Below, piece after piece: positions 1-8,142 of a DNA stretch of 30,687 nt. Under the pieces are notes generated by a model. It was not told the DNA's origin, did no database searches, and was given only the letters and a program-made list of their open reading frames with translations. The stretch is from a virus. Numbering within the stretch: the stretch's first letter is position 1; the number at the start of each line of letters is the position of its first letter. The stretch covers positions 1 to 30,687 of IMG/VR virus record IMGVR_UViG_3300017727_004667. One strand, 5' to 3'. The position numbers and the translations under genes are program-made.

Positions 1-126
1 AAGTGTACCAGCATTACCATATAATTCTAATACTTTTGAATTTTCATATGTATCAACATCCATGTTTGTTGGTGTAAGTGATGTTGAAAAATATGCATGT
101 TTTGGAATGTATGCTTCAATTGTCAT
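1..126 (-). CDS. Partial leftward gene of unknown function (5' end only)
   Basis: A leftward gene starts at 126 and stays open for 42 codons to the window edge, so its 3' part is missing. The visible start reads MTIEAYIPKHAYFSTSLTP, which I do not recognise. An AGGA ribosome site lies 7 nt before the ATG. It has its own late-promoter-like box (163-156) and a small hairpin in the leader (155-136), which separates it from the long operon that ends at 173. The late-type promoter hints at a virion-phase product. Nothing more can be said without the rest of the gene. Confidence 0.6.
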   Translation of the reverse strand, partial: MTIEAYIPKHAYFSTSLTPTNMDVDTYENSKVLELYGNAGTL

Positions 127-135
127 AATTGGTTC

Positions 136-163
136 CTGTTATTTAATTATAACAGTATTTATT
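136..163 (-). promoter_or_regulatory. Late-promoter-like box and leader hairpin
   Basis: On the minus strand AATAAATA (163-156) matches 7 of 8 positions of the T4 late box TATAAATA. Directly after it comes a perfect 7-bp inverted repeat CTGTTAT/ATAACAG (arms 155-149 and 142-136, 6-nt loop), which would form a hairpin in the 5' leader just ahead of the AGGA ribosome site of the gene starting at 126. It might also act as a weak end signal for the operon finishing at 173. Confidence 0.45.
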
Positions 164-172
164 AGATTTGAA

Positions 173-790
173 TTAGACGCCTGAAGGATTTAGGTCGTCT
201 TTGTCGTCTGGTTCTGGTAAGTCTTGTTCAGGAGCAAATAGTTCTCCTTCTAAGTAATGTTTAGCAGAGCCTATATATTCTCCTGCTTTTATTACTTTTC
301 CTTGCCACCAGTGGGGGAAATCTCCGTTAGGTAGTTCGCCTAACATCTTGTATAGTTCAACACTATACTTGCCGATTTTGTATAATTCTTTTCTTAACAT
401 GTCTGATTCATCATCAACATGTCCAATTGCTATTTTGGTTACAGTTTGTTCATCTTCGTTAAGTCCAGCAAGTTTTTTAATTCTTGCTATGTCACTTTCA
501 AATGCATCAGGCATTTCTATACCCTTTGCTTTGTTTAACTCTTTTTCATCATCAAATGCTGGAGTTACACTAGGCTTTTCATCAGGACGTTCTTTCCTCA
601 TAGCCTTTTCTTGTCCGTATTCTCTTTCTAAACTAGGCATTTTTGCTTCTAATTGACCTAATGTCATTTTAGGATATTTTTCCATTGCCCAGGCAAAAAA
701 GTTTCCTATACCAAATTGTTTACCTTTAGAAACACTTGCATCTCTGGCTCCGGCTCTTTTCATGCCAGCAGATTTAAAATCTATAGGCAT
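173..790 (-). CDS. Conserved-looking phage protein with a KKLAGL motif
   Basis: This 205-residue charged protein has no domain I recognise. A basic N-terminal part (residues 1-70) precedes an acidic part. Residues 105-110 are KKLAGL, followed by NEDE; the same KKLAGL string forms the very C-terminus of the protein encoded just upstream. Its ATG overlaps the stop codon of that gene by one base (TAATG), so the two are translationally coupled. It is the last gene of the leftward operon that begins with lysozyme. Probably a structural, core or assembly protein by context; the function is unknown. Confidence 0.75.
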   Translation of the reverse strand: MPIDFKSAGMKRAGARDASVSKGKQFGIGNFFAWAMEKYPKMTLGQLEAKMPSLEREYGQEKAMRKERPDEKPSVTPAFDDEKELNKAKGIEMPDAFESDIARIKKLAGLNEDEQTVTKIAIGHVDDESDMLRKELYKIGKYSVELYKMLGELPNGDFPHWWQGKVIKAGEYIGSAKHYLEGELFAPEQDLPEPDDKDDLNPSGV

Positions 791-2370
791 TACACTAATC
801 CTGCTAATTTTTTCATTTCTTCCATGTCAGCCATATCATAATCCATTTCACCATGGTCTTTGTAATCTGCATTGTCAACAGTATCTTCAATGTATCTTTG
901 TATGATTTCATCTCTGTCATCATCCATGTGCTTACCCATTTCTAATGAAAGGTCAGTTAGTTCAGTGTCTAAGTCTTCCATACTCATGCCTAAAACTTCT
1001 GCTAAGTCTTCTTCACTGTTTTCGTATGCAGTGATTAACTTGTTATACATTTCATCTTCTTGACTTGGTTCACCTTCTGGTGCACTTTCCATTTCTGGTT
1101 CTGGTTGGTCTTCATAGTCTGGATGATTTGAGTCATATTGTTTTACTAATTCTTCTTGGTCAAATGAATCGCCATATTCCTTTTTAAATTCTTCTGGGTC
1201 CATTTCCATAGCATCTATGATAACATCTTTTAGTCTGCCTTCTTCGACATTAACACTATAGTCATCTCTAATGTCTGATAAATCTATAGTTGGCATTTCA
1301 ACTTTTTCAACATCTTCATCTACTAGGTTTTTGCTTTTTGCGAAATCTAACATATTTGCTAATCCTTCGGAGCTCTGGATTGCATCTAAAAACTTTTCTC
1401 TAGGTGATTGTTCTTCGCCACCTCTATTAGTTGGTAGCATGTCCATCATTTTCTTTAATGCTTTTGCTTGACCAGGAGTCATATCCATTTCTTTACCATC
1501 ATCAGTTTTTACACTAGTTACTGGTTTAAAATTTTTAATCTTCATGTCTTCAGCATCTTTACCAGCCTCTTCACTATCAATTACTTTACCTAATTGATTA
1601 ATCATACTATCTTGTTCATAGCCTGGTTTTGTTTCATAATCGTCATCTTCACTGTCCTTCATACCTGTGTCAACATCTAAGTCTCCGTATTGAACAGGAG
1701 CGGCTTCAGTTAAACCTGACAAATATTTCATTACTTCTATCATTTCGCTCATTTTATCACCTATTAATTTGTTATTGAAAAGATTAAAAACTCTTTCATT
1801 GTAAGTACCCATGTATTGTTCGAATACTTGTTTTCTTTTTTCAATGTCTTCAACACTTGTGAATGCTTTTCTAAAAGCACTTGCACTAGCAACTTCATCT
1901 GCACTTTTAACAGTTTGTGCTATATGAATATATCCTCTTTCCTCCATTGGTAAAGCAGGATGTTGCTCTAATGTATTTATCATCTGATAGTACTTTGGAC
2001 GAGGTTCTCCTCGCACAGTCATGTCTAAACCAGTACTATCATCTATATTATTCATTGGAAAACGGTCAGTATCTTTCTCTCCTACAGCAAAAATAACCAT
2101 AGTATTTTCTAAATCAAAATTCTTTTTGTATGAATCTACAAGGTAAGGTTGCGGTGCAAGTATAACATGATCCATAGGAACGTCATACATTTGGCTTATT
2201 ATTTCTGCTTTTTCTTTAAAATTAAAAGGACTTTTACTGCCTTCTACTTTATCTGATGTAGCAAGATAAACTCCTGCACCTGGAAATTCAGCCTGTAGTT
2301 TTTTGTACACTATCTCATGATGAGGTAGCATGGGTTGAAATCTTCCTGGGTATATTACTATTTTTTTCAT
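790..2370 (-). CDS. Nucleotidyltransferase-fold protein with long acidic tail
   Basis: Residues 1 to about 200 look like an HxGH-superfamily nucleotidyltransferase (NMN adenylyltransferase or cytidylyltransferase type). The nucleotide-binding loop is YPGRFQPMLPHH (residues 7-18), and SASAFR (162-167) sits where these enzymes carry the ISxTxxR motif. From about residue 200 to 526 the chain is long, strongly acidic and low in complexity, and it ends in KKLAGLV. A related MKYLSGL string occurs near residue 215. Domain-plus-tail architecture of this kind fits a virion or core protein that carries an enzyme. The start overlaps the upstream cupin gene by 4 nt (ATGA). Substrate cannot be told from sequence; the HxGH motif is degenerate (LPHH), so activity is uncertain. 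Confidence 0.75.
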   Translation of the reverse strand: MKKIVIYPGRFQPMLPHHEIVYKKLQAEFPGAGVYLATSDKVEGSKSPFNFKEKAEIISQMYDVPMDHVILAPQPYLVDSYKKNFDLENTMVIFAVGEKDTDRFPMNNIDDSTGLDMTVRGEPRPKYYQMINTLEQHPALPMEERGYIHIAQTVKSADEVASASAFRKAFTSVEDIEKRKQVFEQYMGTYNERVFNLFNNKLIGDKMSEMIEVMKYLSGLTEAAPVQYGDLDVDTGMKDSEDDDYETKPGYEQDSMINQLGKVIDSEEAGKDAEDMKIKNFKPVTSVKTDDGKEMDMTPGQAKALKKMMDMLPTNRGGEEQSPREKFLDAIQSSEGLANMLDFAKSKNLVDEDVEKVEMPTIDLSDIRDDYSVNVEEGRLKDVIIDAMEMDPEEFKKEYGDSFDQEELVKQYDSNHPDYEDQPEPEMESAPEGEPSQEDEMYNKLITAYENSEEDLAEVLGMSMEDLDTELTDLSLEMGKHMDDDRDEIIQRYIEDTVDNADYKDHGEMDYDMADMEEMKKLAGLV

Positions 2371-2636
2371 AGTTCTACAATTCTCACCTTAAGTGGAGTA
2401 GAACCTTTGATTAGTCTATGATAACATTTTTTGTTTATGTGGATAGTAGAGCCTGGCCCTATTTCTTTTGGTAGTTCGTTATCAAATTGGAATTGCCAGC
2501 CTACACCTTCTAATACTTTTACAAATCTAGTTTTTTTGTCTCTGTGCCAAACAAGTTCTTCGTTGTCTACGGACAAATCGAATATTCTTTCAAATGTGCT
2601 ATCTGTTATATTGATTTGAGTATAGGGATCGCTCAT
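2367..2636 (-). CDS. Small cupin-like protein
   Basis: An 89-residue single-domain protein that resembles small cupin-fold proteins of marine T4-like phages. The pattern WHRDKKTRFVKVLEG (residues 30-44), GWQFQFDNELP and a late CYHRLIKGSTPL fits two short cupin motifs with His residues that could bind a metal. It sits between the 658-residue protein (3 nt upstream) and the nucleotidyltransferase (4-nt ATGA overlap), so it is co-translated with both. Two other cupin modules in this window (17642-18418 and 19463-19885) also lie next to nucleotidyltransferases. Role unknown; a sugar- or nucleotide-sugar-related function is only a guess. Confidence 0.7.
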   Translation of the reverse strand: MSDPYTQINITDSTFERIFDLSVDNEELVWHRDKKTRFVKVLEGVGWQFQFDNELPKEIGPGSTIHINKKCYHRLIKGSTPLKVRIVEL

Positions 2637-2639
2637 ATT

Positions 2640-4616
2640 CTACCACCATTTACCACCTTTAACTAAACCATAACGTGGTAAACGACATGCCCAATAGCCT
2701 GCTTTCATTTTATCATTTTTCTTTTCACAGTTGTGTCTAGCCGCAAATGATTTTGCTCTTTTCTTATTATTTGCTTTTGTCTTGAGACCTGTAACATCTC
2801 CAAAAGATATTTTTTTGACTCTATCTGTTTTTGGATTTTTTACATAAACGTAGTATTTTTTACTACCGCCTCGTTTTGGTTTATTAAGTTCTACGTCTTT
2901 ACCGTTGTATTCTGCTTCGTTGGTAACACCTTCACCGGCATGTATAGCCGCCATGTGTTTTTTATATTTCTTTGTTCCTTTTTTGTGTGGGGATTTGCCT
3001 TCGTCAAAATCTTCCATGTCATTTAAGTTTACATGCTGTAATGCGTCTTCTATAACTTCATTTGCACTGACAACATCTAACACTCTACCACTGGCAAAGT
3101 CTCCTATTGGTTGTCCGCCTACTTCCATTCTTGGATCAACAACATCTTCAACATCCATTGCTTCTAGGTCTGAATACATTTTTGCTTCTAGGTCTTCTTT
3201 ATTGTCTGCATACAAACCTGGTTGTTCACCAAATGTATCTACTAGTTGTTGTACTACGGCATCACGTATAATACTTCTTTCTTCACCTTCACTAATTGCG
3301 TCATTAAAGAGGTTTGATAAAAATCCACCTTTCTTAGGTGCAGGTTTTTTATTATAACTAGGACTTGATTTTTTCATTGCATTCCTACGTTTTCTCATTA
3401 ACTCTTTACCAACTTTAGTTTTAGGATCTGCTTCTTCGCCATCCATTGATTTAAACTTTTTACTGTCTTTATCAAATTTGAATTCTTTACCTCTAGCATC
3501 TGTATGAACATCTGCAACACCAACATCTTTGTATGCTCTTTCTTCTAATTGTACTTTGTAAACAATTTTAGCAATTTTGGCAATGTCATCTGCTAGTGCT
3601 GGATTGACACTTTCTAATTCTGAAAATAACTCTTGTGGGGAGTATTTTTCCCAATCTTTTTTATCTAATGCTTTACCTAAAATTTTGCCTACTGCATTTT
3701 CTTCTGGTGTACTATATGACTTAATCAATGGTAAGGACATATCTAGTTCACGTGATGATTTCCAATCCATATCCATTACACCTTCACCAAATGCCATTTT
3801 AGATGCTTTGCCTAATATTTCACTTCGTTGTCCTCTACCCATGTGTGGAAAGTCTGCCTGCATTTGTTGATATGCCATTCTAGGATCATCCATTCTTTTC
3901 ATATAACTAGCAACTTGTTTTATAACTTCTTCATCACCTGGATATTCGTCTTTTGATTTTTGTCTTTGTGCATTACTTTCGTCATGTTTAATAATTTCTA
4001 CCCAACTTGGTCCATCACTGCCGTAAGTCATTTCGCCTTCGTCACAACCGTAGTTGCCAAAGCCATCGCACTCTGAACTTTCTTCCTCTTCACCATCATC
4101 ATTAATAAATGTTTCTTCACCGTCCATATAACCTGAACCGCCACATGCAGGACAATCACCATCTTTGATGTAGTCGTCCATATAATTGCCTTGTAATGCA
4201 TCTTGTAAATCGTTGTATGCTTGTTTTCTTTCTTCAGCATCATAGTAGTTGTCAGGCTCACCAATCATGCCATTATCATCTTCATCTTCATTTAAGTAAG
4301 GAATATCTAGCCAAACTGTTTCACCATTCTTTAATTTTACACTTTCACCTACGTCTGTGGCAAGCATTTCTTCACTTTCCCAATCTAATTCAGGAAGTGA
4401 ACCTGCTTCACGTAGTTTTTTTGCTAACTGGAATGTTTCGAGGTATGCTTTACTTCCATGTCTAAAAGGACTTGCACATAGTGAACTGCCTTCTTTAACA
4501 TGTTTTGCTAATGCTTGTAAAGACTCGTTGATAGATTCTTCTTGGACTACAGTTTTGCTTTCTGTTATCTTTGATGATAGTTTGTTTTTATCTGATGTAA
4601 AATCGAATAGTTTCAT
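2640..4616 (-). CDS. Large acidic phage protein with Cys4 zinc-finger-like motif and basic C-terminal module
   Basis: A 658-residue protein, probably of the virion or prohead core. It begins MKLFDFTSDK, like several neighbours. Residues 155-191 hold C155PAC158GGSGY and C183-x7-C191, a DnaJ-type zinc-finger-like arrangement. The middle is acidic and helical. The last 90 residues are very basic and contain FAARHNC then GYWACRLPRYG, a module I recall from other proteins of marine T4-like phages. A GATAAATA late box ends 6 nt before the ATG with no ribosome site between, so the mRNA from that promoter would be nearly leaderless. The gene starts a promoter-defined sub-operon running to 173. No enzymatic function is visible. 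Confidence 0.75.
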   Translation of the reverse strand: MKLFDFTSDKNKLSSKITESKTVVQEESINESLQALAKHVKEGSSLCASPFRHGSKAYLETFQLAKKLREAGSLPELDWESEEMLATDVGESVKLKNGETVWLDIPYLNEDEDDNGMIGEPDNYYDAEERKQAYNDLQDALQGNYMDDYIKDGDCPACGGSGYMDGEETFINDDGEEEESSECDGFGNYGCDEGEMTYGSDGPSWVEIIKHDESNAQRQKSKDEYPGDEEVIKQVASYMKRMDDPRMAYQQMQADFPHMGRGQRSEILGKASKMAFGEGVMDMDWKSSRELDMSLPLIKSYSTPEENAVGKILGKALDKKDWEKYSPQELFSELESVNPALADDIAKIAKIVYKVQLEERAYKDVGVADVHTDARGKEFKFDKDSKKFKSMDGEEADPKTKVGKELMRKRRNAMKKSSPSYNKKPAPKKGGFLSNLFNDAISEGEERSIIRDAVVQQLVDTFGEQPGLYADNKEDLEAKMYSDLEAMDVEDVVDPRMEVGGQPIGDFASGRVLDVVSANEVIEDALQHVNLNDMEDFDEGKSPHKKGTKKYKKHMAAIHAGEGVTNEAEYNGKDVELNKPKRGGSKKYYVYVKNPKTDRVKKISFGDVTGLKTKANNKKRAKSFAARHNCEKKNDKMKAGYWACRLPRYGLVKGGKWW

Positions 4617-4622
4617 GTAAAC

Positions 4623-4630
4623 TATTTATC
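4623..4630 (-). promoter_or_regulatory. Late promoter, near-leaderless
   Basis: Minus strand reads GATAAATA (4630-4623) followed by GTTTAC and then the ATG at 4616. In T4 late promoters transcription starts about 6 nt after the last A of the box, which would place the start within one base of this ATG. No Shine-Dalgarno fits in between. Confidence 0.65.
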
Positions 4631-4642
4631 ACTTTTAGCAAA

Positions 4643-4873
4643 TTATTCGTTTTCTTGTTGCTGGTCTGAAATAGGTGCCCAATTAATATCAATGCCCCTA
4701 CGTTCTAATTCTTTGATACATTTGATTCTTGTTTTAGGTTTTGCACCTTCTTTATTGATATATTCGAATAAAAATTCTTTTGATTTTGCTTTGATGTAGT
4801 CATGTTCCCAATGCCACTTTGTTCTACTACCTTTTGCGAATTTTTTTATTGATGGACCGAATTTGACTGGCAT
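4643..4873 (-). CDS. Small basic conserved phage protein
   Basis: A 76-residue basic protein beginning MPVKFGPSIKKFAKGS with a helical second half (KTRIKCIKELERRGIDINW). It resembles a short protein that recurs in marine T4-like phages with an MxVKFxPS start. A GGGAG ribosome site ahead of it is embedded in the last codons of the gene upstream, whose stop lies 2 nt before this start, so the pair is probably coupled. Function unknown; its place within the late operon suggests a virion or assembly role. Confidence 0.7.
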   Translation of the reverse strand: MPVKFGPSIKKFAKGSRTKWHWEHDYIKAKSKEFLFEYINKEGAKPKTRIKCIKELERRGIDINWAPISDQQQENE

Positions 4874-4875
4874 TG

Positions 4876-5031
4876 TTATCTCCCTTGACCTCTATAAGGC
4901 TTATGGGAACGTTTTTTATGCTTGTTCATAGTAGACTGTCCTATTTTAGTACGTCTACCACGACCACCTTGTCCAATGCTACTACATTTTCTTGTAACGT
5001 GTCTTGTTGATTTTCTTACTGCTTTAGCCAT
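4876..5031 (-). CDS. Very basic 51-residue phage protein
   Basis: A 51-residue protein (MAKAVRKSTRHVTRKCSSIG at the start) made mostly of Lys, Arg, Ser, Gly and Thr and ending YRGQGR; likely nucleic-acid or core associated. I recall near relatives ending in K(R)xYRGQGR in cyanophages. The ATG at 5031 is chosen over an upstream ATG at 5058 because AGGTG stands 5 nt before it and the family begins MAxxVRKST. The ribosome site lies in a small TTCAC/GTGAA hairpin. A late-like ACTAAATA box is 48 nt upstream. Confidence 0.7.
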   Translation of the reverse strand: MAKAVRKSTRHVTRKCSSIGQGGRGRRTKIGQSTMNKHKKRSHKPYRGQGR

Positions 5032-5078
5032 TTCACCTGAAGTGAACAACACATACATCAGTGTTGTTTTGATGCATG

Positions 5079-5086
5079 TATTTAGT
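5079..5086 (-). promoter_or_regulatory. Possible late promoter
   Basis: Minus strand ACTAAATA (5086-5079) followed by CATGCATC resembles the late box with one or two mismatches. It lies in a 77-nt gap between two genes of the operon and would serve the basic proteins at 5031 and 4873. Confidence 0.35.
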
Positions 5087-5108
5087 TAAAAATAGTTTTA
5101 ATAATATA

Positions 5109-5366
5109 TTATTTGGTTTTTTTGAGTTTTGCTACTTCTTTTTCAAGAGTAACTATTCTTTTTGCAAGTAATGGATATTGTGCTAACCATTTTTCTTCTC
5201 TACTAGCAATCTCAATGTCGTATCTTTTTGCTATCCATTCCATAGTGTTGTCCATTTTTACTTGGAACCAAACACCTACTTTAGTATTTTTAAACCATTG
5301 ATAAAAACTACTTCCAATGATACTGGATAGGACACTTTTTAATGTTAGTATTAATAGCCAATTCAT
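5109..5366 (-). CDS. Small membrane-anchored protein with C-terminal coiled coil
   Basis: An 85-residue protein with a hydrophobic N-terminal segment (MNWLLILTLKSVLSSIIGSS), an aromatic stretch with FYQWFKN and GVWFQVK, and a Lys/Glu heptad-like C-terminus (RIVTLEKEVAKLKK). Similar small proteins recur in marine T4-like phages next to structural genes. It lies 2 nt after the stop of the 369-residue protein and is preceded by a GGGAAG ribosome site. Its anchor plus coiled coil would suit an assembly factor or spanin-like partner for the nearby lysozyme, but neither is supported by a specific motif. Confidence 0.7.
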   Translation of the reverse strand: MNWLLILTLKSVLSSIIGSSFYQWFKNTKVGVWFQVKMDNTMEWIAKRYDIEIASREEKWLAQYPLLAKRIVTLEKEVAKLKKTK

Positions 5367-5368
5367 AA

Positions 5369-6478
5369 TTACTTCCCTTTGGTATTGCTAACGTTCTTAG
5401 CCTTACCTTTTCTATTCTTATTAGGATCTTGTCTACGTTTTTTACTAACTGCAGAACCTATTGCACTCTTACCACCTTTGGCTCTTAGACTTGCGGCTTT
5501 GCTTTTAGATAAACATTTAGGCTTTGCTTTACTTTTAGTATCTCCGCATTTACCTACACGTTCACCTTTAGTATTATAGGCGTCCCAGCCACCGCCACCG
5601 GCTCCACCTTTTTTACCTTTACCAAACCAAGCCTTAAGGTCATCGTTCAATTCCTGCTTTCTATTTGCTAGGTCTTCCTCAATACCATTTAATAATGCAT
5701 TGAAGTCTTGAGCAAACTCTAAAGTTTCATTTACTTTTGCTTTCTCAAGTTTGTCTCTTAAATCTTTTATGTCTGCTTCTAAGTCATACATTCTAAATTT
5801 GTTTACTTTATCCATCATACCATCAAGTTCAGGATGAAATTTCATTGTTACAGTTTTTGCATCTTTTTTAATTGATTTACCATCTACTAAAACTTCTACT
5901 TCAAACGGCACATGCTTTTCATACCAGTATGCCATATCATAACCACCATCATCTAGTAGTTTAACTAAAAGTCCTCTGTCATATTCGTCATCTTCTGCTT
6001 TAAGAACTTTCATTTCACCTCTTGGTAAAGTAAGTGCAATGTTTCTATCACCTGAAGTAATTTCTTCTGCTTCTTCAACTGCTTCTTTCTTAACACAATT
6101 AGGAACACGTTTACCAAACATAGTCTTCATACCTTTCTTTTGATAACCTTTCCAACATTTTTCAACTATTGCTTCTGCAATACTTGGATCTATCTCAATA
6201 GGTGTAAATTGTTGCATTAAATCAACTATGTCTGAATCATGGTCTAGTATTTTATTGTCCTGACCAATAACAAGTGCTTCGTTGTCATCATATCCATGAT
6301 TCTCACCACTGAGTATATGCATACCATTGCTTAACTCTATGTGGTCTTCTTGATTTATCCATTGAGTAATAACTGACTCTACTTCGTCATGTGGTATTTT
6401 CCATTCCTTACGGAATGCACCAGGCTCTGCTAGTTGAGTGACATTGTCTTCTGCTTGATATACTTCAAATAAACGCAT
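5369..6478 (-). CDS. Phage structural or core-type protein with two basic Cys-pair modules
   Basis: A 369-residue protein starting MRLFEVYQAED. Residues 109-131 hold the module CWKGYQKKGMK then MFGKRVPNCVKKE, a short basic element I recall in many marine T4-like phage proteins. The C-terminal 80 residues are Gly-, Lys- and Ser-rich, with GGWDAYNTKGERVGKCGDTK and a second Cys (PKCLSKSKAASL), similar to a module seen in marine phages and algal viruses. Between them is an alpha/beta-looking region followed by a coiled coil (about 220-290). The stop is 2 nt before the small membrane gene, and the start overlaps the stop of the upstream gene by one base. Probably packaged or structural; function unknown. 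Confidence 0.75.
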   Translation of the reverse strand: MRLFEVYQAEDNVTQLAEPGAFRKEWKIPHDEVESVITQWINQEDHIELSNGMHILSGENHGYDDNEALVIGQDNKILDHDSDIVDLMQQFTPIEIDPSIAEAIVEKCWKGYQKKGMKTMFGKRVPNCVKKEAVEEAEEITSGDRNIALTLPRGEMKVLKAEDDEYDRGLLVKLLDDGGYDMAYWYEKHVPFEVEVLVDGKSIKKDAKTVTMKFHPELDGMMDKVNKFRMYDLEADIKDLRDKLEKAKVNETLEFAQDFNALLNGIEEDLANRKQELNDDLKAWFGKGKKGGAGGGGWDAYNTKGERVGKCGDTKSKAKPKCLSKSKAASLRAKGGKSAIGSAVSKKRRQDPNKNRKGKAKNVSNTKGK

Positions 6479-7290
6479 TACTTTTTCTTCTTAGATTTGT
6501 TACCCCAATTTGCCGCACCTTTCTTTCTGCATTGTACTAATGCACCACTGGCGTAAGCACTGGGCCAAACTTTGTATCTGGATTTAACTTTGTGATAGCA
6601 GGCATCTTTTTCACCTGCGGCTTCATCGAATTGTTCTTCTGTCATTATTTCACGAACTTCCCAAGTGTTTCTAATTTCTTCCTCAATAGGACTTAATTCA
6701 AATCTTCCTTGTGGTTTGTTGTGAAATCTAGGTTTAGCATCTTTGTTTACTAATTTTGCTAAATGTCTCATTAATTTGTCATCATCTTGTGCTTTGTCTT
6801 TTAATTGTCTCAATATAGAATCTATAACTTCAGACTTTTGTGCAACGTATGTACCTTCATCAAAGTCAAACTTTTTTAAATCTTGTTTTTCTTTTTTTCT
6901 GTCATAATCTTTTGTTGACTTATGGGCACCAGCACCACTCATATTGCGTGAATTCTTTGCTACTGGATTATTTTGTTTAGGCATTTTTGGTTTATTCTTT
7001 TGCTCACCTACTAGTTTGCCTTGGTATGGATGAGGACTTTCATGCCCTGTGTTAGGTTTTACTAACTTAGGTTTTTTACTATTTGCTTTAACTTGTTTCT
7101 TTCTGCCTTCAACTATTTCAAAATCATCACTACTAGTGCCAGTATAACGTGATGCTGTTCCACCATGTTGTGCCTTTGCTTTATCTATTGCACTTTTATC
7201 ATGCATAGCAGTTACTTTGTACTTTTTACCAGTACGTTTATGCTTAACAGTATAATGTCTAAATGATTCGTTAAAGTCAGTTAGTTTCAT
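6478..7290 (-). CDS. Basic phage protein with C-terminal Cys-pair module
   Basis: A 270-residue Lys-rich protein starting MKLTDFNESFRHYTVKHK. Residues 10-60 look like a small beta domain (YTVKHKRTGKKYKVTA). The middle is low in complexity and basic. The C-terminus ends in the module ACYHKVKSRYKVWPSAYASG, then ALVQCRKKGAANWGNK, which I recognise as a recurrent tail of proteins in T4-like marine phages. Its ATG overlaps the preceding stop by 4 nt (7287-7290) and its stop overlaps the next start by one base. Likely a virion, core or DNA-associated protein. Confidence 0.75.
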   Translation of the reverse strand: MKLTDFNESFRHYTVKHKRTGKKYKVTAMHDKSAIDKAKAQHGGTASRYTGTSSDDFEIVEGRKKQVKANSKKPKLVKPNTGHESPHPYQGKLVGEQKNKPKMPKQNNPVAKNSRNMSGAGAHKSTKDYDRKKEKQDLKKFDFDEGTYVAQKSEVIDSILRQLKDKAQDDDKLMRHLAKLVNKDAKPRFHNKPQGRFELSPIEEEIRNTWEVREIMTEEQFDEAAGEKDACYHKVKSRYKVWPSAYASGALVQCRKKGAANWGNKSKKKK

Positions 7291-7658
7291 TGTCTTCTCT
7301 CATATTCTAAATCTTCTAAATCCATTTCAATATTTTCAATTTTATTTGCTACATCTCTGTACTTGTCTTCAAAAACTTCTTCCATTTCATAAACAGCAGA
7401 CTCTAATTGATTTCTTGCTTCACGTACTCTATTTTCGTAGTAGTCTAATTCTTTTTCATCAATGCCAAGTTTTTCTGCAAGACCACCTAATCCAATCATT
7501 ATTTCACTTGTTGTATTTTCATATTTGATTGCTTTAGTAATATCTCTTGCTTCTTCTTTAGCAAATTCTAACTTATCAGCAATAGGTTGAAGCCTTTTTA
7601 ATTCTGCTTTCATTTCTTCTTCGCTTTGCTCTTGAACTATTACTTCATTAAGTTTCAT
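7287..7658 (-). CDS. Coiled-coil phage protein
   Basis: A 123-residue acidic, almost wholly helical protein starting MKLNEVIVQEQSEEEM; the heptad-like pattern runs through nearly the whole chain (ELKRLQPIADKLEFAKEEA, then ENRVREARNQLESAVYEMEE). No Cys and no enzyme motif. It overlaps the lysozyme stop by one base and the next gene by 4 nt, so it is a tightly coupled part of the late operon. It could be a scaffold or core component; that is inference from position and composition. Confidence 0.7.
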   Translation of the reverse strand: MKLNEVIVQEQSEEEMKAELKRLQPIADKLEFAKEEARDITKAIKYENTTSEIMIGLGGLAEKLGIDEKELDYYENRVREARNQLESAVYEMEEVFEDKYRDVANKIENIEMDLEDLEYERRQ

Positions 7659-8134
7659 TATACTTCCTCTAATCTTTTCATTAATCTTTCTGCTCTATTA
7701 GTAACTTGTTTGTGCCAACGTGAATCTCTACCTTCAACTGCGGCAGTTTTCCAATCACTTTCTAATATTGCTTTATGCATTTTTTTAAATTTACTTAATC
7801 TTGTTCTGCCCATGTTGAACATCATATTAACCAAGATTTGCTGGACCTCGTCAGGTAAGTCTCCAAATCTCCCGTCTTCGTATAAAAGTTCACACTCGGA
7901 GATGGCAATATCAAGGTCTCGTTCAAAACAGTTCCTGACACGTTCTTCGTCAACTGGAGTTCCAATTGGTTTTCCGAATTCCTTGTCACTTTCGAGGACA
8001 AGATGACCGACTCCAAAGGTCGGGTACCCAAGATGGTCGTTATAGAGTTCATATACTACTCCTTCATCAATTTTAAGTTGTTCAAATACGGCTTCTCTAT
8101 TCAATTTGGTATCCTTAAATAAATTTTTAAACAT
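7658..8134 (-). CDS. T4-type lysozyme (GH24 muramidase)
   Basis: This 158-residue protein cleaves the glycan of peptidoglycan and is the probable endolysin, or a lysozyme acting on the cell wall in another step. The GH24 pattern is clear: E24 (in KIDEGVV), D33 and T39 (in YNDHLGYPTFGVGH) match Glu11, Asp20 and Thr26 of T4 lysozyme, and the later MMFNMG and SRW-x-NRA strings fit as well. No signal peptide is visible, so a holin would be required. The ATG at 8134 is preferred over one at 8182, which would include the terminator hairpin in the coding part. A GATAAATA late box lies 8 nt upstream, leaving a leader of only about 3 nt. It heads the leftward operon. Confidence 0.9.
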   Translation of the reverse strand: MFKNLFKDTKLNREAVFEQLKIDEGVVYELYNDHLGYPTFGVGHLVLESDKEFGKPIGTPVDEERVRNCFERDLDIAISECELLYEDGRFGDLPDEVQQILVNMMFNMGRTRLSKFKKMHKAILESDWKTAAVEGRDSRWHKQVTNRAERLMKRLEEV

Positions 8135-8142
8135 TATGTGTG

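Noticed and set aside
2905-3357. Plus-strand ORF of 150 codons
   Set aside because: It is opposite the 658-residue protein gene, has no ribosome site and translates into Ser-rich sequence typical of shadow frames.
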